DNA from: Pseudomonas fluorescens
GTDB lineage: Bacteria > Pseudomonadota > Gammaproteobacteria > Pseudomonadales > Pseudomonadaceae
NCBI RefSeq assembly: GCF_018614655.1
Contig: NZ_JAGGOG010000019.1
Location: 62,001-126,000 of the forward strand
Length of the DNA: 64,000 bases
Reading direction: 5' to 3'
Below are positions 52,921-61,824 of the stretch, piece by piece (the first letter of the stretch is position 1; each line of letters begins with the position of its first letter). The notes under the pieces are model-generated. The model made no database searches, had not been told where the DNA came from, and saw only the letters and a list, made by a program, of their open reading frames with translations. Both the position numbers and the translations under genes were made by a program.

Positions 52921-53283
52921 TCAGCCGATGGCGACTTTGCTATAGGACTCGCGATCGATATCCAGCAGTTCGACACTCAGTTGAACGTGCACGTCAGCAG
53001 GCCAGGCACCCAGCTCCTGCAGCACCGCCAGCAGACTCTCCGACAACTGCTTCTTGACCTGCGGTGAACGCCCGCTGAGCAACGCCAGCCTCACCGCGAC
53101 AAAACCCCGTGGCGCCATGGCGGTGCCAACACGGAAACTCTCGACCTTCACCGCGCGGCTTTTGATATCGAACTCGGCCCCGAACTGACCGGAGGCCACC
53201 AGCGCATGATTGAGTCGCAGCAGGGCTTTGTCGGTGTCCAGCTCCGGCAGGTTGGCGGTGTATTCCAGGTGCAGGTGAGGCAT
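52921..53283 (-). CDS. 5-carboxymethyl-2-hydroxymuconate isomerase-like tautomerase
   Basis: 120 residues, with Pro1 after the initiator Met (MPHLHLEYTANLPEL) as the catalytic base of the tautomerase fold, and the HpaF-like spacing 'VESFRVGTAMAPRGFVAVRLALLSGRS'. In homoprotocatechuate breakdown this enzyme acts after the ring cleavage dioxygenase, but no other hpa gene is nearby, so it may serve another tautomerisation. Confidence 0.82.
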   Translation of the reverse strand: MPHLHLEYTANLPELDTDKALLRLNHALVASGQFGAEFDIKSRAVKVESFRVGTAMAPRGFVAVRLALLSGRSPQVKKQLSESLLAVLQELGAWPADVHVQLSVELLDIDRESYSKVAIG

Positions 53284-53343
53284 GAAAAGCTCCGAGTTGC
53301 TGTAAGAAAAGAGTCATAGATATAGCACGAGGCCGGACAGTTT

Positions 53344-54531
53344 TCAGTGTGAGACCACCGCACTGCTTCGCAACGATAGATTCTCCCAGGCGGCCACCAG
53401 TACCAGCACTGCTGTGGTCAACGTGCCCAGCACCAACGCCGAGAATACCTGCTGCAAGCCCAGCGGCAACAACACCAGCAACAGCACCAGGCCGCCCACG
53501 TGGGAGAACGGCGGCAACGGCCGATCGTTCATGACCCACTTGAACAACCCGCTGCCCAACAGGAACAACAGCGGCCCGGCAATGATCGCCACAATTCCGG
53601 CGGCACTGGCATGGCCTGGGTGCACCAGCACCAGTTCATCGGCGACGGCACTGACGATGATCCCGGCGACAATCAACACATGCAGGTAGGTGTAGGCAAT
53701 TCGCGCCTGGCGGCCAGGGTCGTCGGAGCTGGCAATACGGTGATGGGCGCGCTCGGCGCCGCTATCAAAGTAGATCCACCACAGGGCAATGCTGCCAACC
53801 ACCGCCACCAGGAACGCCGCCAGACCGTCCAGGCTCAAGGGCAATTCGGCAAAGGTCGCGCCGGTCACCAGCAAGGACTCGCCCAAGGCGATGATCACAA
53901 ACAGCCCGCAACGCTCGGCCATGTGATTGCCTTCCACATTCCAGTCCGTCAGGGTCGAACGCCCCATCCCCGGCACCCAGAAATACAGCGATGGGGAAAT
54001 CAGCTCGATCACCAGCGCCACCGCCCAGCACGCCAGGCGCTGATCACCTTCCAGCAACGCCCCGCTGATCCAGAACACGGCGGAACAGAGCAACCACACC
54101 AGGATTCGCTGAAAATTGCGGGTCATGTTCAGCGGCGCATCGCGCACCGCCCACAGCGCAAACAATGTGCGACCAACCTGCATGAACACATAAGCACCGG
54201 CGAACAACAGGCCACGGTCGGTAAACGCCTTGGGGATCGACGACGACAGCAGCAATCCCGCCACCATCAAGGCGAACAGGCCGAGGCGGACCGGGATCTT
54301 TTCCGGATCCAGCCAGTTGGTGACCCAGGAGGTGAAAATCCATACCCACCAGACCGCGACCATCATCAACGCCACCTGCACCGCGCCGCCGATGGACAAA
54401 TGGGCCAACAGGGAATGGGACAGTTGGGTGACGGCAAAAACGAACACCAGGTCGAAAAACAACTCGACCATGCCGACCTTGCCACTGTCATGACTGCCGC
54501 GTCCGCGCAACAATGAACGGGATGGGTTCAT
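53344..54531 (-). CDS. LtrA-family low-temperature-requirement membrane protein
   Basis: 395 residues, about ten transmembrane helices, with 'KVGMVELFFDLVFVFAVTQLSH' at the first helix and 'HMAERCGLFVIIALGESLLVTG' in the middle, both signatures of low temperature requirement protein A (this is not the intron protein of the same name). Biochemical function unknown. Gene stands alone. Confidence 0.87.
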   Translation of the reverse strand: MNPSRSLLRGRGSHDSGKVGMVELFFDLVFVFAVTQLSHSLLAHLSIGGAVQVALMMVAVWWVWIFTSWVTNWLDPEKIPVRLGLFALMVAGLLLSSSIPKAFTDRGLLFAGAYVFMQVGRTLFALWAVRDAPLNMTRNFQRILVWLLCSAVFWISGALLEGDQRLACWAVALVIELISPSLYFWVPGMGRSTLTDWNVEGNHMAERCGLFVIIALGESLLVTGATFAELPLSLDGLAAFLVAVVGSIALWWIYFDSGAERAHHRIASSDDPGRQARIAYTYLHVLIVAGIIVSAVADELVLVHPGHASAAGIVAIIAGPLLFLLGSGLFKWVMNDRPLPPFSHVGGLVLLLVLLPLGLQQVFSALVLGTLTTAVLVLVAAWENLSLRSSAVVSH

Positions 54532-54573
54532 GGGTGGATCTCCATAGGGTTTACTCGCAGCACCGAGATAGGT

Positions 54574-55509
54574 TCAGGGCCTGGACGCCGCGACCGGCAA
54601 CAATTCCCGATCACTCATGAACGCCTCCAGCCGCGAGCGCATCCAGCGTTCGGCCGGGTCGGTGTCCACGTGGCTGAGCCAGACCATGGACAAATCCAGG
54701 GTCGGGGTTTCGAACGGGAATGGCTCACAGAACAGACTGCCCGAGGCGGCCATGGCCTGGGCGGTGTAGTCCGGCAGGCTGGCGATCATGTCAGTCCCGG
54801 CCAGCAGCGCCGGCAAGGAGCTGTATTGCGGCACCGACAACACCACATGGCGCTTGCGCCCGACCTCCGCCAGCCACTCATCGGCAAAACCTGCGACGTT
54901 GGCGGTATGGGACACCAGCACATGGGGCCGCGCGCAGTATTCATCGAGGGTCAATGGATGTTCCGAAGCATCGGCGCGCAACACGCAGGGGCGAATATGG
55001 CGCAGCAACTTGCGCTTGGCATTGGCCGGCAGGCCGCGGGTCTGGGTGATCCCTACGGTGATATCACCCGAGGCCAGCAGGTCGGGGATGCGCCAGTAAT
55101 CGACGTGCTGCACCACAAACACCACCTGGGGCGCTTCCTGGCGCAAGGTGCGCAGCAAAGGAGGCAACAGACCGAACTCGACGTCATCGGACAGGCCGAT
55201 GCGAAACGTCATGGTGCTGATGGACGGGTCAAAATCGTGGGTCAGGCTCAGGGCCGATGACAACGAATCCAGCGCCGGCGACAGATGCAGGATGATCTCT
55301 TCGGCCCGCGCCGTCGGTTCCATGCGATGGCCCACACGAATAAACAGCGGGTCATTGAACAAGGTGCGCAAGCGATTGAGGGCCGAACTGATGGTCGGCT
55401 GCCCGAGGAACAGCTTCTCTGCCACCCGTGTCACGTTGCGCTCAAGCATCAGCGTTTCGAAGACCACCATCAGATTGATGTCGGCCTTGCGTAATTCATT
55501 GCGATTCAT
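54574..55509 (-). CDS. LysR-family regulator
   Basis: 311 residues starting MNRNELRKADINLMVVFETL, with 'NVTRVAEKLFLGQPTISSALNRLR' as the helix-turn-helix. The codons before 55509 have no features. The divergent partner is not obvious, since the next gene upstream is a small protein on the same strand; the LtrA-family gene downstream is the nearest candidate target. Confidence 0.83.
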   Translation of the reverse strand: MNRNELRKADINLMVVFETLMLERNVTRVAEKLFLGQPTISSALNRLRTLFNDPLFIRVGHRMEPTARAEEIILHLSPALDSLSSALSLTHDFDPSISTMTFRIGLSDDVEFGLLPPLLRTLRQEAPQVVFVVQHVDYWRIPDLLASGDITVGITQTRGLPANAKRKLLRHIRPCVLRADASEHPLTLDEYCARPHVLVSHTANVAGFADEWLAEVGRKRHVVLSVPQYSSLPALLAGTDMIASLPDYTAQAMAASGSLFCEPFPFETPTLDLSMVWLSHVDTDPAERWMRSRLEAFMSDRELLPVAASRP

Positions 55510-55650
55510 TGGCGCTCGCCCCACTCCCCAAGACAAGCGGCAGTGTAGAAAGACCGGGGTGGTGACGTCTATGGCGTTATGCACACAAGGACAGTACAGA
55601 CGCTGCCGAAACCCGCTCAACAACGCCTGTACGTTCAAGACCGGTCTGCC

Positions 55651-55794
55651 TCACGGCCTGAGCGGGCGTTCCTCATCCTTCTCGGAAAGCTCGGTGCGGT
55701 CGTCATGCTTCCACGTCTGGGGCTTTTCTTCTTCGCGTTGTCGCTTGGCACGCTCCTGATCCGTCTCATCATGCGGCTTTTGCTCGTTGGTCAT
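55651..55794 (-). CDS. Small highly charged protein
   Basis: 47 residues (MTNEQKPHDETDQERAKRQR...), almost entirely Glu, Asp, Lys, Arg and Gln, so soluble and disordered. GGGGAGG directly upstream of the ATG is an excellent ribosome-binding site and supports reality. Function unknown; such hydrophilic stress-type proteins are common in pseudomonads. Confidence 0.6.
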   Translation of the reverse strand: MTNEQKPHDETDQERAKRQREEEKPQTWKHDDRTELSEKDEERPLRP

Positions 55795-56001
55795 ACCCAC
55801 CTCCCCTGCGCAAGAATTGATCACACTGGGCAAGCATAGAACAGAGAATGTCCATGTGTAGCTCGGATAATCCGCCCCTATTGATAATTCTCACGCATCA
55901 ATACATGTAAATAACTCACTTTTCATTTCTAAATGTGTCAGCCACTATCGTCGTTCTTAAGCGAAACAAACACTTTAAAAAGAACGCTGGAGACACAAAC
56001 C

Positions 56002-57297
56002 ATGCAAAGCCCCTCCCGGCCTGACTCTGCCCGCTCGAAAGCCGGCGCGGTGTTGCGCGTCACTTCTGGCAACTTCCTCGAACAGTTCGACTTCTTTCTA
56101 TTCGGCTTCTATGCCACCTACATCGCCGCAGCGTTCTTCCCGGCCGCCAACGAATTCGCCTCATTGATGATGACCTTCGCCGTATTCGGCGCGGGCTTTT
56201 TGATGCGCCCACTGGGTGCCGTGATTCTCGGCGCGTACATCGATGATGTCGGGCGTCGCAAAGGGCTGATCGTCACACTTTCGATCATGGCCAGCGGCAC
56301 CCTGTTGATCGTGTTGGTGCCCGGCTACCAGACCATCGGCTTGTGGGCGCCGCTGCTGGTGCTGCTCGGCCGTCTGCTCCAAGGTTTCTCGGCCGGTGCG
56401 GAGCTGGGCGGTGTGTCGGTGTACCTGGCTGAAATGGCCACGCCGGGACGCAAGGGCTTCTATACCAGTTGGCAATCGGGCAGCCAGCAGATCTCGATTG
56501 TGGTCGCCGCCGCTCTGGGTTTTGGCCTGAACCAATGGATGGAACCTGCAGTGGTCGCCGATTGGGGCTGGCGCATCCCGTTCGCCATCGGTTGCGTGAT
56601 CATTCCGTTCATATTCGTGCTGCGTCGTAACCTGCAGGAAACCGAAGAGTTCGCCGCCCGTCGCCATCGCCCAACCATGCGCGAAGTGCTGGCCACGCTG
56701 GTGAAAAACTGGACCATCGTGATCGCCGGCATGCTGATGGTGGCCATGACCACCACCGCGTTCTACCTGATCACTGTGTACGCGCCGACCTTCGGCAAAA
56801 CCGTACTGAACCTGAGCACCGCCGACGCGCTGTTGGTGACGTTGCTGGTAGCGATCTCCAACTTTATCTGGCTGCCGATTGGCGGCACCTTGAGTGACCG
56901 TTTCGGCCGCAAGCCGGTGCTCGTCGCCATGACCACGCTGACTGTACTGACGGCCTATCCCGCGCTGTCTTTCGTGGTGCAGGCCCCCAGCTTTGCGCAC
57001 ATGCTGGAAGCCTTGTTGTGGTTCTCCTTCCTCTACGGCATGTACAACGGCGCAATGATTCCGGCCCTGACTGAAATCATGCCGGTGGAAGTGCGTGTGG
57101 CAGGTTTCTCCCTGGCCTACAGCCTGGCCACGGCGGTGTTCGGTGGTTTCACCCCGGCCATTTCCACCTGGCTGATTCATGTCACCGAGGACAAGGCGTC
57201 GCCCGCCTACTGGCTGATATTTGCTGCGCTGTGCGCACTCTGTTCGACCTTGATGCTGTACCGCCGCGCCAACTTGCGTACGCAATTGGTTGTGTAA
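56002..57297 (+). CDS. MHS-family MFS permease, citrate/tricarballylate type
   Basis: 431 residues, twelve helices. 'TSGNFLEQFDFFLFGFYATYIA' at the first helix, 'GAYIDDVGRRKGL' (loop 2-3) and 'LLQGFSAGAELGGVSVYLAEMA' (helices 4-5) are marks of the metabolite:H+ symporter family, close to citrate and tricarballylate carriers. ATG at 56002, GGAG upstream. A ModA-like binding-protein gene follows after 16 bases, and a LysR gene ends convergently beyond it. Confidence 0.85.
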   Translation: MQSPSRPDSARSKAGAVLRVTSGNFLEQFDFFLFGFYATYIAAAFFPAANEFASLMMTFAVFGAGFLMRPLGAVILGAYIDDVGRRKGLIVTLSIMASGTLLIVLVPGYQTIGLWAPLLVLLGRLLQGFSAGAELGGVSVYLAEMATPGRKGFYTSWQSGSQQISIVVAAALGFGLNQWMEPAVVADWGWRIPFAIGCVIIPFIFVLRRNLQETEEFAARRHRPTMREVLATLVKNWTIVIAGMLMVAMTTTAFYLITVYAPTFGKTVLNLSTADALLVTLLVAISNFIWLPIGGTLSDRFGRKPVLVAMTTLTVLTAYPALSFVVQAPSFAHMLEALLWFSFLYGMYNGAMIPALTEIMPVEVRVAGFSLAYSLATAVFGGFTPAISTWLIHVTEDKASPAYWLIFAALCALCSTLMLYRRANLRTQLVV

Positions 57298-57313
57298 TCC
57301 AGGAGCCGCACTG

Positions 57314-58072
57314 ATGAAATTTGCATGCAAGGCACTGGCTGTATTGATGACCGCCACGCTGGCAATGACAGCCCAGGCCGAAGCGCTGAAAGTCATGACA
57401 TCCGGCGGGTTCACCGCCGCCTACCAATTACTGGGCCCGCAATACGCCAGCCAAAGCGGCGATACCCTCGACACCATCCTCGGCCCTTCGATGGGCAAGG
57501 CGCCTGAAGCCATTCCCAATCGACTGGCCCGTGGTGAACAGGCCGATGTGGTGATCATGGTCGGCTACGCCCTGGATGAGTTGATCAAACAGGGCAAGGT
57601 CGACAAAGGCTCCCGCGTTGAGTTGGCGGATTCGCGGATCGGCATGGTAATCAAGCAAGGCGCCGCCAAGCCGGTGATTGGCAACGATGCAGAGCTGAAG
57701 GCCGTGTTGCTCAAGGCCAAGTCCGTGGCGTACTCCGACAGCGCCAGCGGTGTGTACGTGGAAAAGGAGTTGTTCAAAAAACTGGGGATGGCGTCCAAAG
57801 GCACGATGATCGAACGCATCCCGGTGGCTTCGGTGGTTGCCAAAGGTGATTACGAAGTGGGTTTGCAGCAAGTCGCTGAGCTGCTGCCGGTCCCGGGCGT
57901 AACGTACGTCGGGAAAATCCCCGAAGACGTGCAGTCCGTCACCCGCTTCGCCGCCGGTATCCCGGTCAACGCCGAACACCCGACCGAGGCCAGGGCGCTG
58001 CTGCAATTCCTCGCCTCGCCCCAGGCGCAACCGCTGGTGCAATCCACCGGATTGGACTCGGTGTCACCCTGA
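57314..58072 (+). CDS. ModA-like periplasmic substrate-binding protein
   Basis: 252 residues with a signal peptide (MKFACKALAVLMTATLAMTAQA). The type-2 periplasmic binding fold is seen in 'KVMTSGGFTAAYQLLGPQY', 'ANRLARGEQADVVIMVG'-like and 'GIPVNAEHPTEARALLQFLASP'. ModA-class proteins bind oxyanions, but adjacent genes encode no ABC permease or ATPase; the co-transcribed partner is an MFS permease. This suggests organic-acid binding. AGGAG before the ATG. Overlaps the convergent LysR gene by nine bases. Confidence 0.75.
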   Translation: MKFACKALAVLMTATLAMTAQAEALKVMTSGGFTAAYQLLGPQYASQSGDTLDTILGPSMGKAPEAIPNRLARGEQADVVIMVGYALDELIKQGKVDKGSRVELADSRIGMVIKQGAAKPVIGNDAELKAVLLKAKSVAYSDSASGVYVEKELFKKLGMASKGTMIERIPVASVVAKGDYEVGLQQVAELLPVPGVTYVGKIPEDVQSVTRFAAGIPVNAEHPTEARALLQFLASPQAQPLVQSTGLDSVSP

Positions 58073-58966
58073 CCGAAACGGCTTCTCCCGCACCAGGCGC
58101 TCCAACTCCAGCGCCGCCGGCGTCAACGTACGCCCGCGGCGTTTGATCAAGCCGACATTGCGCACCACTTCCGGTTCCACCAGCGGCACACTCACCAGAA
58201 TCGGGTGCGCCCCGGCCGGCATCGCAATCGACGGCACCATCGCCACGCCCAGGCCCGCCTCCACCAGCCCGATCATCGTCGTGACGTGATGGGTCTCGCA
58301 AATGCTCGGCTTCTTCACCCGTACCCCGCGCAACGCCTGATCCAGCAAAAAGCGATTGCCCGAGGTCTTGTCCACCTCGATGTAGTCGTGCTCATAAGCC
58401 TCGGCCCACGTCACATTGACCCGCTCGGCCAACGGATGATCACGCCGACAGGCCAGTACATAACGTTCTTGCAACAGCAACTCGAACTCCACCTCGTCCG
58501 CCAGACTGCCGCTGAAACTCACGCCAAAGTCCGCCTCGCCGCTGGCCACCGCCGCACTGACCTCACCGGCGCTGGCATCCAGCACCCGCAGGCGGATCTT
58601 CGGGTACAACTTATGGAACTCGGAAATCACGTGAGGCATGAAGTAGTAGGCGGTCGAGGGAACGCATGCGATGGTGACATTGCCCATGCGGGTCGAAGCG
58701 ACGTTGCTGATGCCCATCAAGGCAATGTCCAGATCGTCCAGCATGCGTTCGACCTGGGGCAGGAAGGCGCGGCCGACCATGGTCAGGCTGACACGGCGGG
58801 TGGTGCGCTCGAACAGCTTCACGTCGAGAGCCGATTCTAGTTTCTCAATGCGCCGGCTCAAGGCGGGCTGGGAGATACGGATCGCCTCGGCGGCGGCGCG
58901 AAAGCTGCCCTTGTCTACCACGGCGCGGAAGGCTTGGAGATCGTTCAGGTCGAAGTTGATGATCAT
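58064..58966 (-). CDS. LysR-family regulator
   Basis: 300 residues starting MIINFDLNDLQAFRAVVDKG; 'SFRAAAEAIRISQPALSRRIEKLE' helix-turn-helix. Its 3' end overlaps the binding-protein gene by nine bases. Probable regulator of the permease/binding-protein pair, but divergence is absent, so this is only by neighbourhood. Confidence 0.83.
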   Translation of the reverse strand: MIINFDLNDLQAFRAVVDKGSFRAAAEAIRISQPALSRRIEKLESALDVKLFERTTRRVSLTMVGRAFLPQVERMLDDLDIALMGISNVASTRMGNVTIACVPSTAYYFMPHVISEFHKLYPKIRLRVLDASAGEVSAAVASGEADFGVSFSGSLADEVEFELLLQERYVLACRRDHPLAERVNVTWAEAYEHDYIEVDKTSGNRFLLDQALRGVRVKKPSICETHHVTTMIGLVEAGLGVAMVPSIAMPAGAHPILVSVPLVEPEVVRNVGLIKRRGRTLTPAALELERLVREKPFRSG

Positions 58967-59187
58967 GGGGGTGGCCGGTCTGATCGAGATGGAGGGCATT
59001 ATCGTCTGAGCGCAGGCGGGAAGCTAATCAAGACAAAAGGCATGCGCCCTGCCTGAAAACTGCCACTGAATGAGGTTCGGCTTCCGACAGGCAAGTCAGC
59101 TTCTTCCGGTTTTTTCTGAAGCAAAGACACCTCTGCCCAGGTTGCCTAGAATCCCGCGTTCGACTCGTTATGACTAAGGATCAAGCC

Positions 59188-60030
59188 ATGGCCGACCCCA
59201 TTTCAAAAAGCACACCGCTGACGTGGTATGTTGAAAACGTTGCTGCATTCAGCGGCTTCATCACCGTATTCGCCATTGGATGGTTGTTGTTTTTCATCTA
59301 CCGACGCTCTGGCTCCCTGTTGTTTCTGCGTGACTGGATATGGCGGTTTTTTGGTGGACAACCCCACTTCGAAACCGAACGGTTCGAACGCATGCGCAAA
59401 GACCTGCGTGAGCTGGAATACTACCGCTATGAGTTCAACATTCCTGCAAACACCTTGCACGATGCGGACTCGGCTGAAGAGTGGATGTACGACAATGGGT
59501 TCACCCCACGCGACTTCGGCCGAGTAAAGCGCTACATCGACTGGAGCGACTTCACCGCCTTGAGTTTCATTACCAGAAAGTTCGCGCAGTGGAAGATCAA
59601 TTGCTTTTTCTTGCTCACCATCGTGCTGCTGGCAGGTGTGGCTATCACGCCTCGTTTGATTGAGTCCAGGTACCTGATGGTGTCATTGAAAAACTCGCCA
59701 GAGGCACCGTCGTTCTATATCTCCGAAAACAACGTGAAATTCGGAATATGGTCTGACGCACGGCTCACGATAGAGCAATGCCGTTCATCCGAGTCACTCC
59801 AGGCGTTCATCCTTCCCGATTTGCCGGAAGAAAAGCTCGACATCATCTGTTCATTCTTCATCGATAAAAACTACAGCAAATACGTGCAAGACGGCCTGAG
59901 CCAACAGCGCGGGCTCCTGCTGTGGTTCGTCGTCCTTTCGATGGGGGGGATGATCTGGCTAGTAATCCTGATCGCCCGAATAGAAGTCGCCCGCAAGCTC
60001 TACAAACAGTGGCTTGCCAAGCGTCCGTGA
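59188..60030 (+). CDS. Membrane protein of unknown function
   Basis: 280 residues. Three probable transmembrane helices (about 19-40, 133-155 and 248-268) enclose a soluble region (about 45-130) rich in aromatic and charged residues ('FERMRKDLRELEYYRYEFN', 'EEWMYDNGFTPRDFGRVKRYI') and a second one (160-240) that is probably periplasmic. I recognise no family. AAGGA precedes the ATG at 59188. Base use is AT-richer than neighbours. Confidence 0.6.
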   Translation: MADPISKSTPLTWYVENVAAFSGFITVFAIGWLLFFIYRRSGSLLFLRDWIWRFFGGQPHFETERFERMRKDLRELEYYRYEFNIPANTLHDADSAEEWMYDNGFTPRDFGRVKRYIDWSDFTALSFITRKFAQWKINCFFLLTIVLLAGVAITPRLIESRYLMVSLKNSPEAPSFYISENNVKFGIWSDARLTIEQCRSSESLQAFILPDLPEEKLDIICSFFIDKNYSKYVQDGLSQQRGLLLWFVVLSMGGMIWLVILIARIEVARKLYKQWLAKRP

Positions 60031-60296
60031 CAATTGCGGTCTGTCACGGTGATTCACAAGGCGTTCCCCTCCCATAATGTCAAGGCTCCCCTCCAAAACG
60101 AGGGGGCCAAAGACGTTGCCGTATTCCCGAGCCCGAACGACCATCCAAGGCCGCCCAAGAGCCTCGCATTGATTGCGCTGATGATGACTATCAAACCGAC
60201 CGACCTGTTTAATTGTCAGCACTGATTCATATAATTGCCTCCAATTTCCCTTCCCCGGCCTGGCTTCAGGCTGCATTCACCCCGGAACCCAACACC

Positions 60297-61523
60297 ATGC
60301 CAAGCGCCAGCCAGGCCCCTCGCAGCCTTCCCGAACATAATCAACAGAGTGTCAAACAGCAGTGGCTGGCGATTCTCTCGGTTGCCGTAGGCGCCTTCGC
60401 CTTGGTGACCAGTGAGTTTCTCCCGGTGGGCGTACTCAACGACGTCGCCAGCGATCTCGGCATCAGTGCCGGCCACGCAGGTCTGATGGTTACCCTGCCC
60501 GGTATAATGGCCGCCCTTGCCGCCCCCTTGCTGTCTGTCTGCATTGGCGCCATGGACCGTCGGTACCTGCTGATCGGCCTGACGCTGATAATGATCATCG
60601 CCAACTCGGTCGTGGCCTTCGCCAGCGACTTTAGCCTGCTGCTGTTCGGCCGCGTACTACTGGGCATCAGTATCGGTGGCTTCTGGGCAACTGCCATCGC
60701 CCTCAGCGGTCGGCTGGCACCCAAGGGCGTGGGCGTAGCCCAGGCCACCTCGATCATCATGGTCGGTGTGACGTTGGCCACCGTACTGGGCGTGCCCGTA
60801 GGCACCTGGCTTAGCGGCCTGATGGGCTGGCGCATGACCTTCCTGATAACCGCGCTGATGGGCGTACCGGTGTTACTGGCGCAGATCTTCCTGCTGCCGC
60901 GGCTCAACCCGGAAAAGGCCATTCGCATCAGTGACCTGCCGGCCTTGTTTATCAACCCACAAGCTCGGGTCGGATTGATCGCCGTCTTACTGATCGGCCT
61001 GGCGCACTTTGCCGCGTACACCTATGTCGCGCCCTTCTTCAAACACAGCGCCGGCTTCGACGGGCCGACTATTGGCTCGCTGCTGCTGTTCTTTGGCGTG
61101 GCCGGGGTGATGGGTAACATCTTTGCCGGTTTCGCTGCCAACCGCAGCGTACGTCACACCCTGATGCTAGTCGCGCTGATGATCGGCACCAGCACCGCCC
61201 TGTTCCCCTACTTCGCCACCGGCATGACCGGCGCAGTGATGCTGATCGCGCTCTGGGGTTTCGCCTTCGGCGCCTTCCCGGCCTGCGCCAGCATCTGGAT
61301 GTTTGTCGTGGCGCCCAAGGATGTCGAACGCGGCATGCCGCTATTCGTCGCCTTGTTCCAAGTGATTATTGCCCTGGGATCGTTCTTCGGCGGGCGGATC
61401 GTCGACCAACTGGGCACCTCGGTGCTACTGAGTCTCGCCACGGCCCTGGTGGGCTGCGGTTTTGTGACCGTGCTGGTGCTGGGGCGCAACGTCAGTAACA
61501 GCCTGGCGTCCCAACCCGCCTGA
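60297..61523 (+). CDS. DHA1-family MFS efflux transporter
   Basis: 408 residues, twelve helices. 'ALVTSEFLPVGVLNDVASDLG' at helix 1, 'DRRYLLIGLTLIMIIANSVVAF', and 'VLLGISIGGFWATAIALSGRL' are typical of AraJ/NepI-type sugar or nucleoside exporters. The ATG at 60297 gives family length; codons further upstream look non-coding. Monocistronic, ending before the tRNA-Ser. Confidence 0.85.
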   Translation: MPSASQAPRSLPEHNQQSVKQQWLAILSVAVGAFALVTSEFLPVGVLNDVASDLGISAGHAGLMVTLPGIMAALAAPLLSVCIGAMDRRYLLIGLTLIMIIANSVVAFASDFSLLLFGRVLLGISIGGFWATAIALSGRLAPKGVGVAQATSIIMVGVTLATVLGVPVGTWLSGLMGWRMTFLITALMGVPVLLAQIFLLPRLNPEKAIRISDLPALFINPQARVGLIAVLLIGLAHFAAYTYVAPFFKHSAGFDGPTIGSLLLFFGVAGVMGNIFAGFAANRSVRHTLMLVALMIGTSTALFPYFATGMTGAVMLIALWGFAFGAFPACASIWMFVVAPKDVERGMPLFVALFQVIIALGSFFGGRIVDQLGTSVLLSLATALVGCGFVTVLVLGRNVSNSLASQPA

Positions 61524-61545
61524 TCAAACTTCGGAAAGACAAGCT

Positions 61546-61578
61546 GGCATGTAGGGCAAGGTTTCTGCCCTGCATGCC
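61546..61578 (+). terminator. Hairpin after the MFS gene
   Basis: GGCATG-T-AGGGCA and TGCCCT-G-CATGCC pair around a seven-base loop, 22 bases after the stop codon. There is no T tract, so this is only a probable terminator. Confidence 0.35.
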
Positions 61579-61602
61579 CTAAACAATATGACGGAAACGA
61601 AA

Positions 61603-61636
61603 AAGCCCCTGAAATGTTTAACCATTTCAGGGGCTT
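61603..61636 (-). terminator. tRNA-Ser terminator
   Basis: A 14-bp perfect stem (AAGCCCCTGAAATG/CATTTCAGGGGCTT) with six-base loop is followed, on the minus strand, by TTTTT then CG. It lies 15 bases beyond the tRNA 3' end. Confidence 0.9.
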
Positions 61637-61651
61637 AGTCTTATTCAATAA

Positions 61652-61741
61652 TGGCGGAGAGATAGGGATTCGAACCCTAGGTACCGGTGAAGGTACAACG
61701 GATTTCGAATCCGTCCCATTCGGCCACTCTGGCATCTCTCC
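61652..61741 (-). tRNA. tRNA-Ser (anticodon CGA)
   Basis: 90 nucleotides including encoded CCA. The 7-bp acceptor stem GGAGAGA/TCTCTCC, long variable arm (class II, as in tRNA-Ser), T arm GGGTTCGAATCCC and anticodon stem with loop TTCGAAA give anticodon CGA, reading UCG. The extended variable stem and loop (TACCTTCACCGGTA) is a serine identity element. Confidence 0.95.
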
Positions 61742-61751
61742 AACGGCGCGC

Positions 61752-61779
61752 ATCATAACAGCCTGTTACCGGGAAGCAA
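61752..61779 (-). promoter_or_regulatory. Promoter of tRNA-Ser
   Basis: On the minus strand TTGCTT, 16 bases, TATGAT, ending ten bases before the tRNA 5' end. A good sigma-70 pattern for a stable RNA gene. Confidence 0.7.
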
Positions 61780-61824
61780 AGCTCCGAAGAGAATTTTTTC
61801 CGTGCTATCAGATGCTTGCGTCGA

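Noticed and set aside
61603..61741. A prophage attachment site at the tRNA-Ser gene
   Set aside because: No integrase, phage genes or duplicated tRNA 3' end are seen on either side; the flanks are ordinary.
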